From: an uncultured Methylopila sp.
GTDB taxonomy: Bacteria; Pseudomonadota; Alphaproteobacteria; Rhizobiales; Methylopilaceae
Assembly: GCA_902168115.1 (NCBI GenBank)
Contig: CABHPB010000041.1
Coordinates: 1 to 44,403, forward strand
Reading direction: 5' to 3'
DNA: 44,403 nt
Position numbers and translations under genes: made by a program. The stretch's first letter is position 1. Each line of letters opens with the position of its first letter. The notes under the pieces were generated by a model, which was given only the letters and a program-made list of their open reading frames with translations, ran no database searches and was not told the origin of the DNA. Below are positions 25,996 to 34,643 of the stretch, piece after piece.

Positions 25996-26716
25996 GGCAG
26001 GCCGGATGCGACGTGCGTCGCGCGTCAAGCCGAAAGCCTTCGCCAAATCCCCCTCGATGCGTTGCGCGCCCCGGAGTCGACGACGGACGGGCGCGCATGC
26101 GCCAAGCCCGCCGCCCCCGACCTGGTCGAGGCGACGCTTTCGCCATTAAGCACGAAGCCCGACGGCGCGCCATCGCGCCGCCGGGCGTCGCCGAAACGAT
26201 CTGAATTCTGCGGGATTTCGGTCACATCGGGCCGATGCGCGCCGCACGCCGTCAAGCGCGGCATCTCAAGATGCGCCGGGGGCAGGCCCATGATCGAACG
26301 CCGATACGCAAAACTGGCGGATGCGCCCCCGGCGAGCCGAGACCCGTGGGGGAGCGGACATGCGACAATGGCCGAGCGAGGTTTACGGCTTATGACCGGT
26401 CGCGCGGCTCGCCGAACGGCGGGGCGGCGATTCGACCGAGTGAGTCGTCCGGAACGCGACATGCAGACTGAAACCTCAGCGGAGCGGGCGCTCCGGACGA
26501 CCACGTCGCGACCCGCTCCAGCGCCAATTGACCGACCAGACAGGTCGCGCGCAAGCGTTTCCGTATCGGCGGGGGCGGGCGCGATGGTGGAAGGCCGCGC
26601 GGCTGTCGTATAGAGGAGACACGACCCCGCCCGCCCGCAGCGGGCCGTCCCTAGGTCTCGGCGCGTCGTCGCGGGGGAGATCGCCGGGACGGAGATCCAC
26701 GAAGGCTCAGCTCACA
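25996..26716. other. 721-bp gap between lptD and pepA, no convincing gene
   Basis: The divergent promoters of lptD and pepA must lie here, but I see no clear boxes. Two inverted repeats are present: GCATCT/AGATGC around a 2-base centre (26261-26274) and CGGAGCG/CGCTCCG (26480-26495). Open frames in it have an Arg/Ser/Ala-rich composition and no recognisable domain. No LptF or LptG fragment is detectable by eye on either strand. Confidence 0.6.
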
Positions 26717-28246
26717 ATGTCGAAATCCGCTACGCCGACCGCCCAGACCGCCACTGCCGAGCCCATCAAGATCGCGTTCCAGCAGCTCGGCGGATCCGTC
26801 CATGGCGTGGCGATCGTGCTGGCGGGACCGGATCTCGCCTTTGGCCCGGAGACGCGGTCCTTCCTTGCGCCGATCGACGCGACGCTCGCCCGCGCCGCCG
26901 CAGCGGACCGCTTCAAGGCCAAGGCGGGCGGCTCGTTCGACCTGCTTGCGCCCGATCTGCCCGGCGTCGACCGCCTGATCGTCGTCGGCATCGGCGACGG
27001 CAAGGATCCGGTCGACTGGGTGAAGCTCGGCGGCCAGATCCGCGGTGCGATCCCGATGTCGGCGGAAAACGTGACGGTGCTGCTCGAGGCGGCCGACGGT
27101 TCGCTCGGCGCCGAGCAGGCGGCAGACGTCGCGCTCGGCGCGCGGCTGCGCTCCTACGTGTTCGACACCTACAAGACCAAGAAGAAGGACGAGGCGACGC
27201 CGGCCGAGCTGACCAAGATCGTCCTCGCCGTCGCCGACGAGGCCGGGGCCAAGAAGGCCTGGAAGCTGAAGGTCGGCCTCGCCGAGGGCGTCGAGATCGC
27301 CCGCACCCTCGTCAACGAGCCGCCGAACGTGCTCACGCCCACCGAATTCGCGCGCCGCGCCGAGGAGCTGGTCAAGCTCGGCGTCGAGGTCGAGTTGATG
27401 GGCGACAAGGAGCTCAAGAAGGCCGGCTTCGGCGCGCTGCTCGCCGTCGGCCAGGGCTCCGAGCAGGAGAGCCGCGTCGTCGTGATGCGCTGGAACGGCG
27501 CGAAGAAGAAGGACGAGCAGCCGGTCGCCTTCATCGGCAAGGGCGTGATCTTCGACACCGGCGGCATCTCCATCAAGCCGGGCGCGGCGATGGACGAGAT
27601 GAAGGGCGACATGGCGGGCGCGGCCTGCGTCGTCGGCCTGATGCACGCGCTCGCCTCGCGCAAGGCCAAGGCCAACGTCATCGGAGCGATCGGCTGCGTC
27701 GAGAACATGCCGGACGGCAAGGCCTACCGGCCGGGCGACATCATCACGGGGCTTTCCGGACAGACGATCGAGATCATCAACACCGACGCCGAAGGGCGCC
27801 TCGTCCTCGCCGACGTACTCTGGCACGTCCAGGCGACCTACAAGCCGAAGTTCATGGTCGATCTCGCGACCCTGACCGGCGCCATCCTCGTCGCGCTCGG
27901 CACCACCAACGCCGGCCTGTTCTCGAACGACGACGAGCTTTCCGAAAACATCTCGAAGGCGGGCAAGGCGACCGGCGAGACCGTGTGGCGCATGCCGCTC
28001 GGCCCGGAATACGACAAGCTGATCGATAGCAAGTTCGCCGACATGAAGCAGACCGGCGGGCGCCACGGCGGCTCGATCACCGCGGCGCAACTGCTGAAGC
28101 GCCACGTCAACGGCACGCCCTGGGCCCATCTCGACATCGCCGGCACCGGCATGAACTCGCCGGCGAGCGAGATCAACCGCAGCTGGGGCTCCGGCTGGGG
28201 CGTGCGCCTGCTCGATCGCCTGGTGAAGGACGCCTACGAGGGGTGA
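26717..28246 (+). CDS. pepA: Leucyl aminopeptidase (M17 family)
   Basis: 509 residues from ATG 26717 ([18 protein letters not shown]). A cytosolic two-metal aminopeptidase that removes N-terminal residues. The C-terminal catalytic domain shows [34 protein letters not shown] with metal and catalytic residues, the family signature [12 protein letters not shown], and DLATLTGA. The N-terminal macrodomain-like part is about residues 15-190. It is divergent from lptD and normally sits directly before holC; a ParDE module has been inserted between the two here. Confidence 0.95.
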   Translation: MSKSATPTAQTATAEPIKIAFQQLGGSVHGVAIVLAGPDLAFGPETRSFLAPIDATLARAAAADRFKAKAGGSFDLLAPDLPGVDRLIVVGIGDGKDPVDWVKLGGQIRGAIPMSAENVTVLLEAADGSLGAEQAADVALGARLRSYVFDTYKTKKKDEATPAELTKIVLAVADEAGAKKAWKLKVGLAEGVEIARTLVNEPPNVLTPTEFARRAEELVKLGVEVELMGDKELKKAGFGALLAVGQGSEQESRVVVMRWNGAKKKDEQPVAFIGKGVIFDTGGISIKPGAAMDEMKGDMAGAACVVGLMHALASRKAKANVIGAIGCVENMPDGKAYRPGDIITGLSGQTIEIINTDAEGRLVLADVLWHVQATYKPKFMVDLATLTGAILVALGTTNAGLFSNDDELSENISKAGKATGETVWRMPLGPEYDKLIDSKFADMKQTGGRHGGSITAAQLLKRHVNGTPWAHLDIAGTGMNSPASEINRSWGSGWGVRLLDRLVKDAYEG

Positions 28247-28255
28247 GGGGGTTTT

Positions 28256-28286
28256 CGCGGACCGGCGGCATAGTCGCTGGTCCGCG
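28256..28286. terminator. Hairpin between convergent pepA and parE
   Basis: A perfect 8-bp stem CGCGGACC (28256-28263)/GGTCCGCG (28279-28286), with three further inner pairs, lies 9 bp after the pepA stop and 5 bp after the parE stop. No U-run follows on either strand, so it may work as a bidirectional, non-canonical terminator. Confidence 0.4.
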
Positions 28287-28291
28287 GCCGC

Positions 28292-28582
28292 TCAAAGATC
28301 GATCCCCCTGATGCTGCGTTCGTGGACGATCGCCACGATCCTGACGCCGTCCGGCTCGATCTCATAGAAGATGACGTGCCGGCGATGTTCGAGCCTGCGG
28401 AGCCCAGCGCCTGCCGACTCGGTAAGTCGTCCCATCCGCGGATTGAGCGCGAGACGCTCGAAGCAGACATGAAGACCGTCGGCATAGGCATCAGCGACGC
28501 TCAGGCCGAACTTCTCAAAACCGTAGGCATAGAGTTCGGTCAGATCACAGACCGCCTGCTTCGATAGCCTCCAGCTGTTCAC
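28292..28582 (-). CDS. ParE-family toxin
   Basis: 96 residues. The layout is the ParE toxin fold: N-terminal helices (WRLSKQAVCDLTELYAYGFEKFGLSVADAYADGLHVCFERLALNPRMGR), then the beta core GLRRLEHRRHVIFYEIEPDGVRIVAIVHERSIR. ParE toxins poison DNA gyrase; RelE-like mRNA cleavage cannot be excluded by eye. The ATG at 28582 overlaps the antitoxin stop (ATGA). Unlike the other toxin in this window (12878-13171), it is intact. Confidence 0.88.
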   Translation of the reverse strand: MNSWRLSKQAVCDLTELYAYGFEKFGLSVADAYADGLHVCFERLALNPRMGRLTESAGAGLRRLEHRRHVIFYEIEPDGVRIVAIVHERSIRGIDL

Positions 28583-28839
28583 TTCGGTCGACGGCTCTCA
28601 GCGAGGCGTTTGCCGTCTTCGATGATCTCTTCAAAGCTCTTGTCGCTGACGCCGCTCGCCCGCGCTTCCGCGAGCTTCTTGCGCAGCTCCTCCAACGTCA
28701 TTTGAGGCTGGCGCCGCTCGCGCTCGCGGCGGACGAGATCGCGCATGAAGTCGCTGGTGCTGGCGTAGTCGCCCTTGCGTGTCTCCTCCTCGATCCAGGC
28801 CTTCATCGGGTCGGGCAGAGACAGCGTCATCGTGGCCAT
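28579..28839 (-). CDS. ParD-family ribbon-helix-helix antitoxin
   Basis: 86 residues from ATG 28839, with AGAAGG about 9 bases upstream; an ATG at 28878 lies inside the operator palindrome and is unlikely. The N-terminal MATMTLSLPDPMKAWIEEETRKGDYASTSDFMRDLVRRE is the ribbon-helix-helix DNA-binding domain of ParD proteins. The C-terminal part (LEELRKKLAEARASGVSDKSFEEIIEDGKR) binds toxin. Expected to neutralise the coupled ParE and, with it, repress its own promoter. Confidence 0.9.
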   Translation of the reverse strand: MATMTLSLPDPMKAWIEEETRKGDYASTSDFMRDLVRRERERRQPQMTLEELRKKLAEARASGVSDKSFEEIIEDGKRLAESRRPK

Positions 28840-28861
28840 CGGATCGATCCTTCTGGAAACC

Positions 28862-28890
28862 TTTTGTGAGTTTATCACAAAAATTCACAA
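28862..28890. promoter_or_regulatory. Palindromic operator of the parDE module
   Basis: A perfect 8-bp inverted repeat TTTTGTGA (28862-28869), GTTTA, TCACAAAA (28875-28882) is followed by a third half-site-like TTCACAA (28884-28890). It starts 23 bp upstream of the antitoxin ATG and is AT-rich against a GC-rich background. This is the expected binding site of the ParD dimer. The holC start is only 57 bp away on the other side. Confidence 0.65.
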
Positions 28891-28946
28891 GGATCGCAGT
28901 GTTAGAGCTTGCTGACGCCGCGGCGTCGATCGTTCATTCTGGAGCC

Positions 28947-29390
28947 ATGACCGAAGTCCTGTTCTATCACCTCACCCGCCAGCCGCTCGACAAGGCGCTG
29001 CCGGCGCTGCTCGAAAAATGCCTCGAGCGGAGCTGGAAGGTGGTGGTGCAGGCGTCTGGGCCGGAACGGGTTTCCGCGCTCGACGACGCGCTCTGGACCT
29101 ATGCCGACGAGAGCTTCCTGCCGCACGCCGCCGGCGCCGACGGGGCGGGCGAGACGATCTGGCTGACGACCTCGGACCAGAACCCCAACGGCGCGGCCGT
29201 GCGCGTGCTGGTCGACGGCGCCGAGCCGCCGGACCTCGGCGGCTACCAGCGAGCGCTCGTCATGTTCGACGGCCACGATCAGGAGGCGCTCGACGCCGCC
29301 CGCGCCCAGTGGAAGACGCTGAAGGCCGCCGGCCACGAGGTCACCTACTGGAAGCAGTCCGACGATGGGCGCTGGAAGCGCGAGGCCTGA
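28947..29390 (+). CDS. holC: DNA polymerase III chi subunit
   Basis: 147 residues from ATG 28947. Chi links the clamp loader to single-strand binding protein. Family motifs are TEVLFYHLTRQPLDKALPALLEKCLERSWKVVVQ, LDDALWTYADESFLPH, IWLTTSDQNPNGAAVRVLVDGA and RALVMFDGHDQEALDAARAQWK. pepA-holC is the usual order in Proteobacteria. The messenger start must lie in the same short region as the parDE operator. Confidence 0.95.
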   Translation: MTEVLFYHLTRQPLDKALPALLEKCLERSWKVVVQASGPERVSALDDALWTYADESFLPHAAGADGAGETIWLTTSDQNPNGAAVRVLVDGAEPPDLGGYQRALVMFDGHDQEALDAARAQWKTLKAAGHEVTYWKQSDDGRWKREA

Positions 29391-29529
29391 CGGCGGTGCC
29401 GGATCGAGCCGCGAGCGAAAGTTCCGGGCCGCCGCGCATTATTCCGTCGAGCCGCCGCTGTTCTCTCGCTTTGGTTGCAGATTGCTCATACCTTGCGGGT
29501 AACCTGCTGGTCTCCGGGGGGAGCAGGCT

Positions 29530-29856
29530 ATGGACGCGATGACGGAGCGCGCGCTTCAGCGCGTGCTTGAGGTGGCGAAGACGGAAACCGCCGCAGGCTC
29601 GATCTGCGCGGATTTTCTGCTGGCGCTCTGGAGTTCGGCGGCCCATGGGGGCTTCGATCCGTCGTCGATGATCGGGCTTCCGAGCCAGCCGCGTCATGAC
29701 ATCGCGACGATCATCGCGCATCTCGCCTTCGCGCCGACGCCGTATCAGCCCGACGACCGCGAGCAGGACCTTCGCGAACTGGCGTCGCGGCGTTTCGCGT
29801 TTCCGGAAGTCAGCGGCCCGGCCGAAGCGGACGGCGAGGTCGTCTACCTGCCCTGA
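29530..29856 (+). CDS. Small conserved protein resembling DUF7673
   Basis: 108 residues from ATG 29530 with GGGGAG upstream. The sequence ALQRVLEVAKTETAAGSICADFLLALWSSAAHGGFDPSSMIGLPSQPRHDIATIIAHLA resembles the DUF7673 pattern (ALxRLxxxAxxDTGQSRRVADFLLAWWNA...GGFD). Those proteins are of unknown function and often lie in accessory DNA. No membrane segment or signal peptide. The family link is from memory of the consensus and needs a profile search. Confidence 0.65.
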   Translation: MDAMTERALQRVLEVAKTETAAGSICADFLLALWSSAAHGGFDPSSMIGLPSQPRHDIATIIAHLAFAPTPYQPDDREQDLRELASRRFAFPEVSGPAEADGEVVYLP

Positions 29857-29858
29857 AC

Positions 29859-30854
29859 TCAGGGCGTCACGATCCCCTGCATCCGCACCACCTCGAAGTC
29901 GCGGCCTCTCACCTGGCGGAGCTCGCTGATCAGCCGGTCGTTCCGCCAGCCCTTGTCGGGCGCGCCCGAAAGATACCAGTCGCTGCCGTTGTCGGCGACG
30001 AACATGCCGTAGGTCTTCAGCGCCTTGAGGATCGCCCTGGTCTCGCGGCTGAACCCATTGGGGATCGCGAAGCCCGCCTTCAGCCGCACCCGCATGCCCA
30101 TCGGCGGCAGGTCGGGGTCGTCATCGGATGAGGCCCAGTGCGTCGCGGGCGGGACATAGGCCCGGCGCGAGCGCGAGACGGTGAAGCGCAGCGCGTGCGG
30201 GATGAGGCCGGCGGCGGCTTCCTCGTAGCGCGCAAGACCCGGGAAGATCGGAAGGCCCGCCGCGTCCGCGCTGGTCCAGCCGGGCTTGGCCGTCGGGCGC
30301 ACGTCGTTCGAATCGAGGTGGAAGATCGCGCCGGAATCCGCGTTCCAGCCGCCGTCGTCCCGCGGAAAGGCGCGGTAGAGCTCGTAGAGCCGGTTCGCGG
30401 CCTTGTCGATCACCAGCACGTGCCGATCGCCGCCGAACGAGCCGCCCTTCGGCCGCTCTCCCTCGATGTCGGCCTTGCGCGGGATCGGGTAGGGGCCCTT
30501 GTCGCTCTGGTCGCCATAGGCGCGGAACTTGATCTTCACGTCGGCCTGCTTCTTGCCGACGACGAAGTAGGGGATGCCGAGGATGCCGCCCTGATAGGTC
30601 CCGCTGCCGAAGTCGGGATGGACGCCCGTGTCGAGCCCGATCGAGGCGATGATGGCGTCCGACCTCGGATCGACCGGCTCGCCGGAAATGTCCGTGTTCC
30701 ACGGATTGTCGGCGGGGAAGGGGACCGCGCCGTTGAGGTCGACGCCCTGTCCGACGTCGGCCGCCTTCATGTCGCCGAACACCGGGTCGTCCGCGGCGAG
30801 AGCGGGAGAGGCGTACGCCACGAAGGCCGCGAGGGCCGCCTGACCGATGCGCAT
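29859..30854 (-). CDS. Secreted protein of unknown function
   Basis: 331 residues with a signal peptide (about 1-20, AAFVAYASPALAA). The mature part has NPWNTDISGEPVDPRSDAIIASIGLDTGVHPDFGSGTYQGGILGIPYFVVG, GGDRHVLVIDKAANRLYELYRAF and HALRFTVSRSRRAYVPPATHWAS. The C-terminus reads LKTYGMFVADNGSDWYLSGAPDKGWR. The even mix of short strands and turns suggests a periplasmic or extracellular beta-rich enzyme or binding protein. I recognise similar proteins as widespread but uncharacterised and give no function. GGAGGGG precedes the ATG. It is convergent with the DUF7673-like gene, with 2 bp between stops. Confidence 0.8.
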   Translation of the reverse strand: MRIGQAALAAFVAYASPALAADDPVFGDMKAADVGQGVDLNGAVPFPADNPWNTDISGEPVDPRSDAIIASIGLDTGVHPDFGSGTYQGGILGIPYFVVGKKQADVKIKFRAYGDQSDKGPYPIPRKADIEGERPKGGSFGGDRHVLVIDKAANRLYELYRAFPRDDGGWNADSGAIFHLDSNDVRPTAKPGWTSADAAGLPIFPGLARYEEAAAGLIPHALRFTVSRSRRAYVPPATHWASSDDDPDLPPMGMRVRLKAGFAIPNGFSRETRAILKALKTYGMFVADNGSDWYLSGAPDKGWRNDRLISELRQVRGRDFEVVRMQGIVTP

Positions 30855-30991
30855 GCGCCCCTCCGTCCCCCGATGAGAACGCCGAGCCTAGACCCGCGCC
30901 GGGCCGCTGTCTCGTCGCTCGTTCGATCAGGCGCCAACATCTTCGCGTGAGACCACTCGCTCGGCGGCGCGCGCGCGCCATCTTGCGCGCC

Positions 30992-32515
30992 ATGACCCTG
31001 CGACGCCTGCTCATCGCCCTCCCGCTCTCGGCCGCCCTGTCGGCCTCCGCCGTCGCGCAGGAGAGCGTGAACCCGCCGCCCAGTCCGCCCTCGGCGCAAG
31101 GCGCGAGCGGGCGCCCCAACCCGACCGCGCTGCCCGCCGATGCGCTTGGCAAGGCGACGGTCGTCACCTCCGAAGACACGCTCACCTACAAGATCGCCGT
31201 CGAGCAGGTTCCGCTGTTCGACCCGAAGGGCGAGAAGGTCGCCGAGATCGTGGTGACCAGCTACACGCAGGATCGCACCGACGCGACCAAGCGGCCCATC
31301 ACCTACGCCTTCAACGGCGGGCCGGGGGCCTCCTCCGCGTGGCTCAACTTCGGCGGCGTCGGGCCGAAGCGGCTGCCCTTCGGCAACCAGGGCAACGTGC
31401 CGTCCGATCCACCCGGCCTCGTCGACAACGCCGAGACCTGGCTCGCCTTCACCGACCTCGTCTTCGTCGATCCGGTCGGCACGGGCTACAGCCGGACCGT
31501 CGGCTCGGGCGACGGTGGGCGGTTCTATTCCGTCGACGGCGACATCGAGACCCTGTCGCGCGTCGTCGCCAAGCATCTTGCGGCCCGCAATCGTCTGATG
31601 TCGCCGGTGTTCCTCGCCGGCGAGAGCTATGGCGGCTTTCGCATCCCGCGGATCGCCCGCACCCTGCAGGGGCGCGACGGCGTCGGCGTGCGCGGGCTGG
31701 TCGCGCTCTCGCCGGTGCTCGACTTCTCGATCCGGCAGGGCGACCAGACCTCGCCGCTGCCCTGGGTCAACGCGCTGCCCTCGCTCGCCGCGGCCAAGCG
31801 CGAGCGCGACGGCAAGACGGACATCGCCCGCGACGACTTGGCCGATGTCGAGGCCTATGCGACCGGCCAGTTCATGGCGGACCTGATGAAGGGGCCGCGC
31901 GACAAGGAGGCGGTCGAGCGGCTCGTCACCCGCGTCTCCGACCTCACCGGCATCGACCGCACGCAGGTGGCGCGTTCGCAGGGGCGGGTCGGCATCCGCC
32001 AGTTCGCGCGCGAGTTCCATCGCAAGGACGCGACGGTCGGCTCGCTCTACGACGCCAACGTCACCTCCTACGATCCCTATCCGGCCTCGCCGCGCGGCGA
32101 CTTCGACGACCCGATCCTCGACGGCGCCCGCGCGCCGCTGACGCGCGCCGCCGTCGACTTCTACCAGCGCGACCTCGGCTATCGCGTCGACCGCCGCTAC
32201 GAGCTGATCTCGGGCGAGGCGTTCCGCCATTGGAAGTGGGGCGAGGGGCAGGAGCCGCCGGAATCGGCGTCCGCGCTGCGCGAGGCGCTCGCGGCCGACC
32301 CGAAGCTGCGTGTGCTGGTCGCCCATGGCGCGACCGATCTCGTCACGCCCTACATGGAATCGAAGATGGCGCTCGATCAACTGCCGGCCTTCGGCGCGCC
32401 GGACCGGGTCGCGCTCAAGGTCTATCCGGGCGGCCACATGTTCTACAGCCGCGACGCCTCGCGCGCGGCGTTCGCGGCGGACGTGAAGGCGCTCTACGAG
32501 GCCGCGGTGAAGTGA
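30992..32515 (+). CDS. S10-family serine carboxypeptidase-like protein, secreted
   Basis: 507 residues from ATG 30992 (MTLRRLLIALPLSAALSASAVAQ), a clear signal peptide; an in-frame start at 30947 would only add basic residues. An alpha/beta-hydrolase of family S10. It has the oxyanion-region motif AFNGGPGASSAWLNFGGVGP, nucleophile Ser in LAGESYGGFRIPR, Asp in AHGATDLVTPYMES and His in YPGGHMFYSRD. FVDPVGTGYSR is also typical. It removes C-terminal residues from peptides, presumably in the periplasm. No neighbour suggests a pathway. A structured palindromic repeat begins 10 bp after its stop. Confidence 0.92.
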   Translation: MTLRRLLIALPLSAALSASAVAQESVNPPPSPPSAQGASGRPNPTALPADALGKATVVTSEDTLTYKIAVEQVPLFDPKGEKVAEIVVTSYTQDRTDATKRPITYAFNGGPGASSAWLNFGGVGPKRLPFGNQGNVPSDPPGLVDNAETWLAFTDLVFVDPVGTGYSRTVGSGDGGRFYSVDGDIETLSRVVAKHLAARNRLMSPVFLAGESYGGFRIPRIARTLQGRDGVGVRGLVALSPVLDFSIRQGDQTSPLPWVNALPSLAAAKRERDGKTDIARDDLADVEAYATGQFMADLMKGPRDKEAVERLVTRVSDLTGIDRTQVARSQGRVGIRQFAREFHRKDATVGSLYDANVTSYDPYPASPRGDFDDPILDGARAPLTRAAVDFYQRDLGYRVDRRYELISGEAFRHWKWGEGQEPPESASALREALAADPKLRVLVAHGATDLVTPYMESKMALDQLPAFGAPDRVALKVYPGGHMFYSRDASRAAFAADVKALYEAAVK

Positions 32516-32525
32516 CGGCGTAGCC

Positions 32526-32673
32526 GTCATCCTCGGGCTTGACCCGAGGATCCATCGGCCGCGGACGCGGCCGGGACTGTCGGATGCCGTGGAAACTTGG
32601 GTGTTCCCAAGTTTCCAGATCTCAGAATGCCCAAGTCGGAAACATCCGACTTGGGGATCAGCCCGGGCATGAC
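32526..32673. repeat. Structured palindromic intergenic element, copy 1 (RIME-like)
   Basis: 148 bp between the convergent S10 peptidase and secreted-protein genes. It contains four successive hairpins: ATCCTCGGG/CCCGAGGAT (32529-32551), GGCCGCG/CGCGGCC (32557-32572), GGAAACTTGGG/CCCAAGTTTCC (32591-32616, 11 bp, perfect) and CCAAGTCGGA/TCCGACTTGG (32631-32654). It ends GCCCGGGCATGAC. It begins with GTCATC and shares that frame with copy 2 at 41899. The last hairpin of copy 2 is reduced here to one arm. Confidence 0.85.
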
Positions 32674-32683
32674 GGTGGGGGGC

Positions 32684-33433
32684 TTATCGCCCGCCGCCCC
32701 CGCCGAGTTGCGGCTGCGGCTCGAAATCCAGTCCGTCGCCGATCTGGTCGATGGAGGGCGCAGGGCCCTTCAGCGTCGTCCAGACCTTCTTGTCCTTGTC
32801 CGGATCGGTCTCGATCGAGCCCTTCGCGCGGCTCATCTTTCGCGTGATGTAGTTCACGCTGATCGTCTCGGTCTCGCCGGAGTTCCGCTGCGTATCGCTG
32901 CGGTCGTAGCCGATCGTCTCCAGCCTGCCGTCGCGCACGCGGAACAGGAACGAGACGTTGGACGCGCCCCAGCCGCCGGCGCTCATGAACAGGCCGAGGG
33001 ACAGCTTCACCGCGCCCCGCGCGATCGACAGCCCGCTCGCCTCGAAGGGGTCGTCGCGCGTCGGGATGTCGTTGCGCGGGATCAGCGTCGCGTTCTGCGC
33101 GACCAGCCGGAACGCGCCGCCGCGGGCGATCGCGACGCCGAGGATGCGGGGGTTGGTGTCGACCTCGTCGGGGCCGAGCCCGTCGTTCTTCAGCGTGAGC
33201 GTCGGGTCGGTCCCGTGCAGCACGAAGGCGATGTCCGTGATCTTGTCGCCGTCGAGGTCGCCTTCCGCCTTGGCCTCGACGACCCAGCCGGAGGGCGCGA
33301 AATCCTCGGCCTTGGCGCCGCTCTGCGGCAGCGTCGGGATCTTCGCCGGCGGCGGATCGAAATCGGCCCGCGCAGGGAAGGCGAAAAGCCCGGCGAACAG
33401 GGCGGCGGCAAGGCTCGAAGACGCGCGCGTCAC
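32684..33433 (-). CDS. Secreted protein of unknown function with a Ca-loop-like motif
   Basis: 249 residues from GTG 33433. The Shine-Dalgarno GAGGAAG overlaps the stop of the upstream YeeE-like gene (TGAGGAAG), indicating coupled translation. A signal peptide covers about residues 1-23 (ALFAGLFAFPARA). DLDGDKITDIAFVLHG looks like the calcium-loop of FG-GAP/integrin-like repeats; only one copy is seen. The C-terminus is Gly-rich (QPQLGGGGGR). No family recognised. It is third in the ABC-F/YeeE operon and ends 10 bp from the palindromic element. Confidence 0.75.
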   Translation of the reverse strand: MTRASSSLAAALFAGLFAFPARADFDPPPAKIPTLPQSGAKAEDFAPSGWVVEAKAEGDLDGDKITDIAFVLHGTDPTLTLKNDGLGPDEVDTNPRILGVAIARGGAFRLVAQNATLIPRNDIPTRDDPFEASGLSIARGAVKLSLGLFMSAGGWGASNVSFLFRVRDGRLETIGYDRSDTQRNSGETETISVNYITRKMSRAKGSIETDPDKDKKVWTTLKGPAPSIDQIGDGLDFEPQPQLGGGGGR

Positions 33434-33443
33434 TGTGGCTTCC

Positions 33444-34643
33444 TCAGGCGGAAGGCGGCGGATCGGCGACCATCATCGCCGAGCGCCGGTCGAGCTTCAA
33501 CGCCGTGACGATGCCGAGGGAGGCAGAGACAAGGAAGATCCAGCCCGACAGCGCCCCGACCGCGACGCCGGCGATCGCCTCGCCGGTGATCGCCCCGAGC
33601 GCCGTCATGGCGCTCAACCCGAGCAGCAGGCCGCCGACGACCATTTCCGCGCACTCCCGCAGCGTGAAGCCGACGAAGCGGAAGCGGCCCGAAGCGAGCG
33701 CGGCGGCGAAGGCGCCGGCCATGAAGCCGAACAGGATGACGACGTGCTGCGTGAGACCGAGAGCCTCGAGCGGGGCGGACAGGCCGCCGACGCCCTCGTC
33801 GAGCCCCGGTAGGTCGACCGGCGCGAGGCCGAGGACGGTCGCGAACCATCGCGCGATCGTGGCGCATTCCGCGATCAGGCCGAGCGGCTCGCCCGCGGCG
33901 TAGCTCACGGCGACCAGCGCGCCGAGAAGGCCGCCCGCGGCCCAGGCCGGCCAGGGATCGATCAGGGCGCGGCGCAGGAAACTCTTCTCTCCGTCGTCGC
34001 CGCGCGGCCGGTAGCGCCAGAGCGCGGCCGCAAGCGCCGCGAGGCCAAGGGTCTGGAGGAGGAGCGTCCCGGCCATTCCGACCCAGCCCGGCGCCCAGGG
34101 GGTCGGCGCGCCGTCGATCGCATGCGCCCATATCCAGGGCCATAGCGCGACGCCGGCGACGAAGCCGGCGAAGGTCGCGAGCAGAGCGGGGACGGCGATC
34201 AGCGAGCCCTCGCCAAGACGGCGCATATGCACCATCACGCCGCCGCGCGCGATGACCGAGGCGACGCCGAACGAAAAGCCCGCGATCGGCAGCAGCCAGT
34301 GAACCGGCCCGATCCGCGCGTCGGCCGGCGGCGCGGCGCCGAGCGCGGCGAGCGTTCCGAGCGTCAGCGTCGCGGCCACGAACAGGGCGGCGAGGAAGCC
34401 GAGCAGCTGCCCGGAATCCTTCATCACCATGAGGTCCCGGTAAGCGCGCACCAGCGAGAGTTCGCCTCGCTGGAGCGCGACGCCGAAGACGACGCCGGCG
34501 ACGAGGGAGGAGGCGCGCGCGAGGAAGTCGCCGTCGGCCAGCGTCAGCAGGGCGGCGGCAAGCGCCGTGGCGAGAAGGACCGCCGCCGCGCCGAGGCGGT
34601 GCGGATGGCCAAGCCGCTTCCAGAACAGCGGCCGCGAGGTCAC
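33444..34643 (-). CDS. YeeE/YedE-family membrane protein (sulfur-compound transport type)
   Basis: 399 residues starting at GTG 34643, which overlaps the ABC-F stop (GTGA). Highly hydrophobic, with about nine or ten membrane helices. The features FGVALQRGELSLVRAYRDLMVMKDSGQ and FSFGVASVIARGGVMVHMRRLGEGSL, repeated in the second half as GFTLRECAEMVVGGLLLG, match the YeeE/YedE (PF04143) internal repeat. The canonical FGxGmxLAgGCaxg cysteines are absent: those positions are occupied by other residues, so thiosulfate transport is uncertain. No TusA or rhodanese gene is adjacent. Confidence 0.75.
   Translation of the reverse strand: MTSRPLFWKRLGHPHRLGAAAVLLATALAAALLTLADGDFLARASSLVAGVVFGVALQRGELSLVRAYRDLMVMKDSGQLLGFLAALFVAATLTLGTLAALGAAPPADARIGPVHWLLPIAGFSFGVASVIARGGVMVHMRRLGEGSLIAVPALLATFAGFVAGVALWPWIWAHAIDGAPTPWAPGWVGMAGTLLLQTLGLAALAAALWRYRPRGDDGEKSFLRRALIDPWPAWAAGGLLGALVAVSYAAGEPLGLIAECATIARWFATVLGLAPVDLPGLDEGVGGLSAPLEALGLTQHVVILFGFMAGAFAAALASGRFRFVGFTLRECAEMVVGGLLLGLSAMTALGAITGEAIAGVAVGALSGWIFLVSASLGIVTALKLDRRSAMMVADPPPSA

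Noticed and set aside
26025-26504. A 159-codon minus-strand frame in the lptD-pepA gap, considered as an lptF/lptG remnant
   Set aside because: No hydrophobic segments and no similarity to the membrane N-termini of LptF or LptG; composition is that of random GC-rich frames.
23911-26613. A 900-codon open frame on the plus strand opposite lptD
   Set aside because: It mirrors the codon structure of lptD in a GC-rich genome, is rich in Arg/Val/Asp/Ala low-complexity runs, and has no domain. lptD is unmistakable on the other strand.
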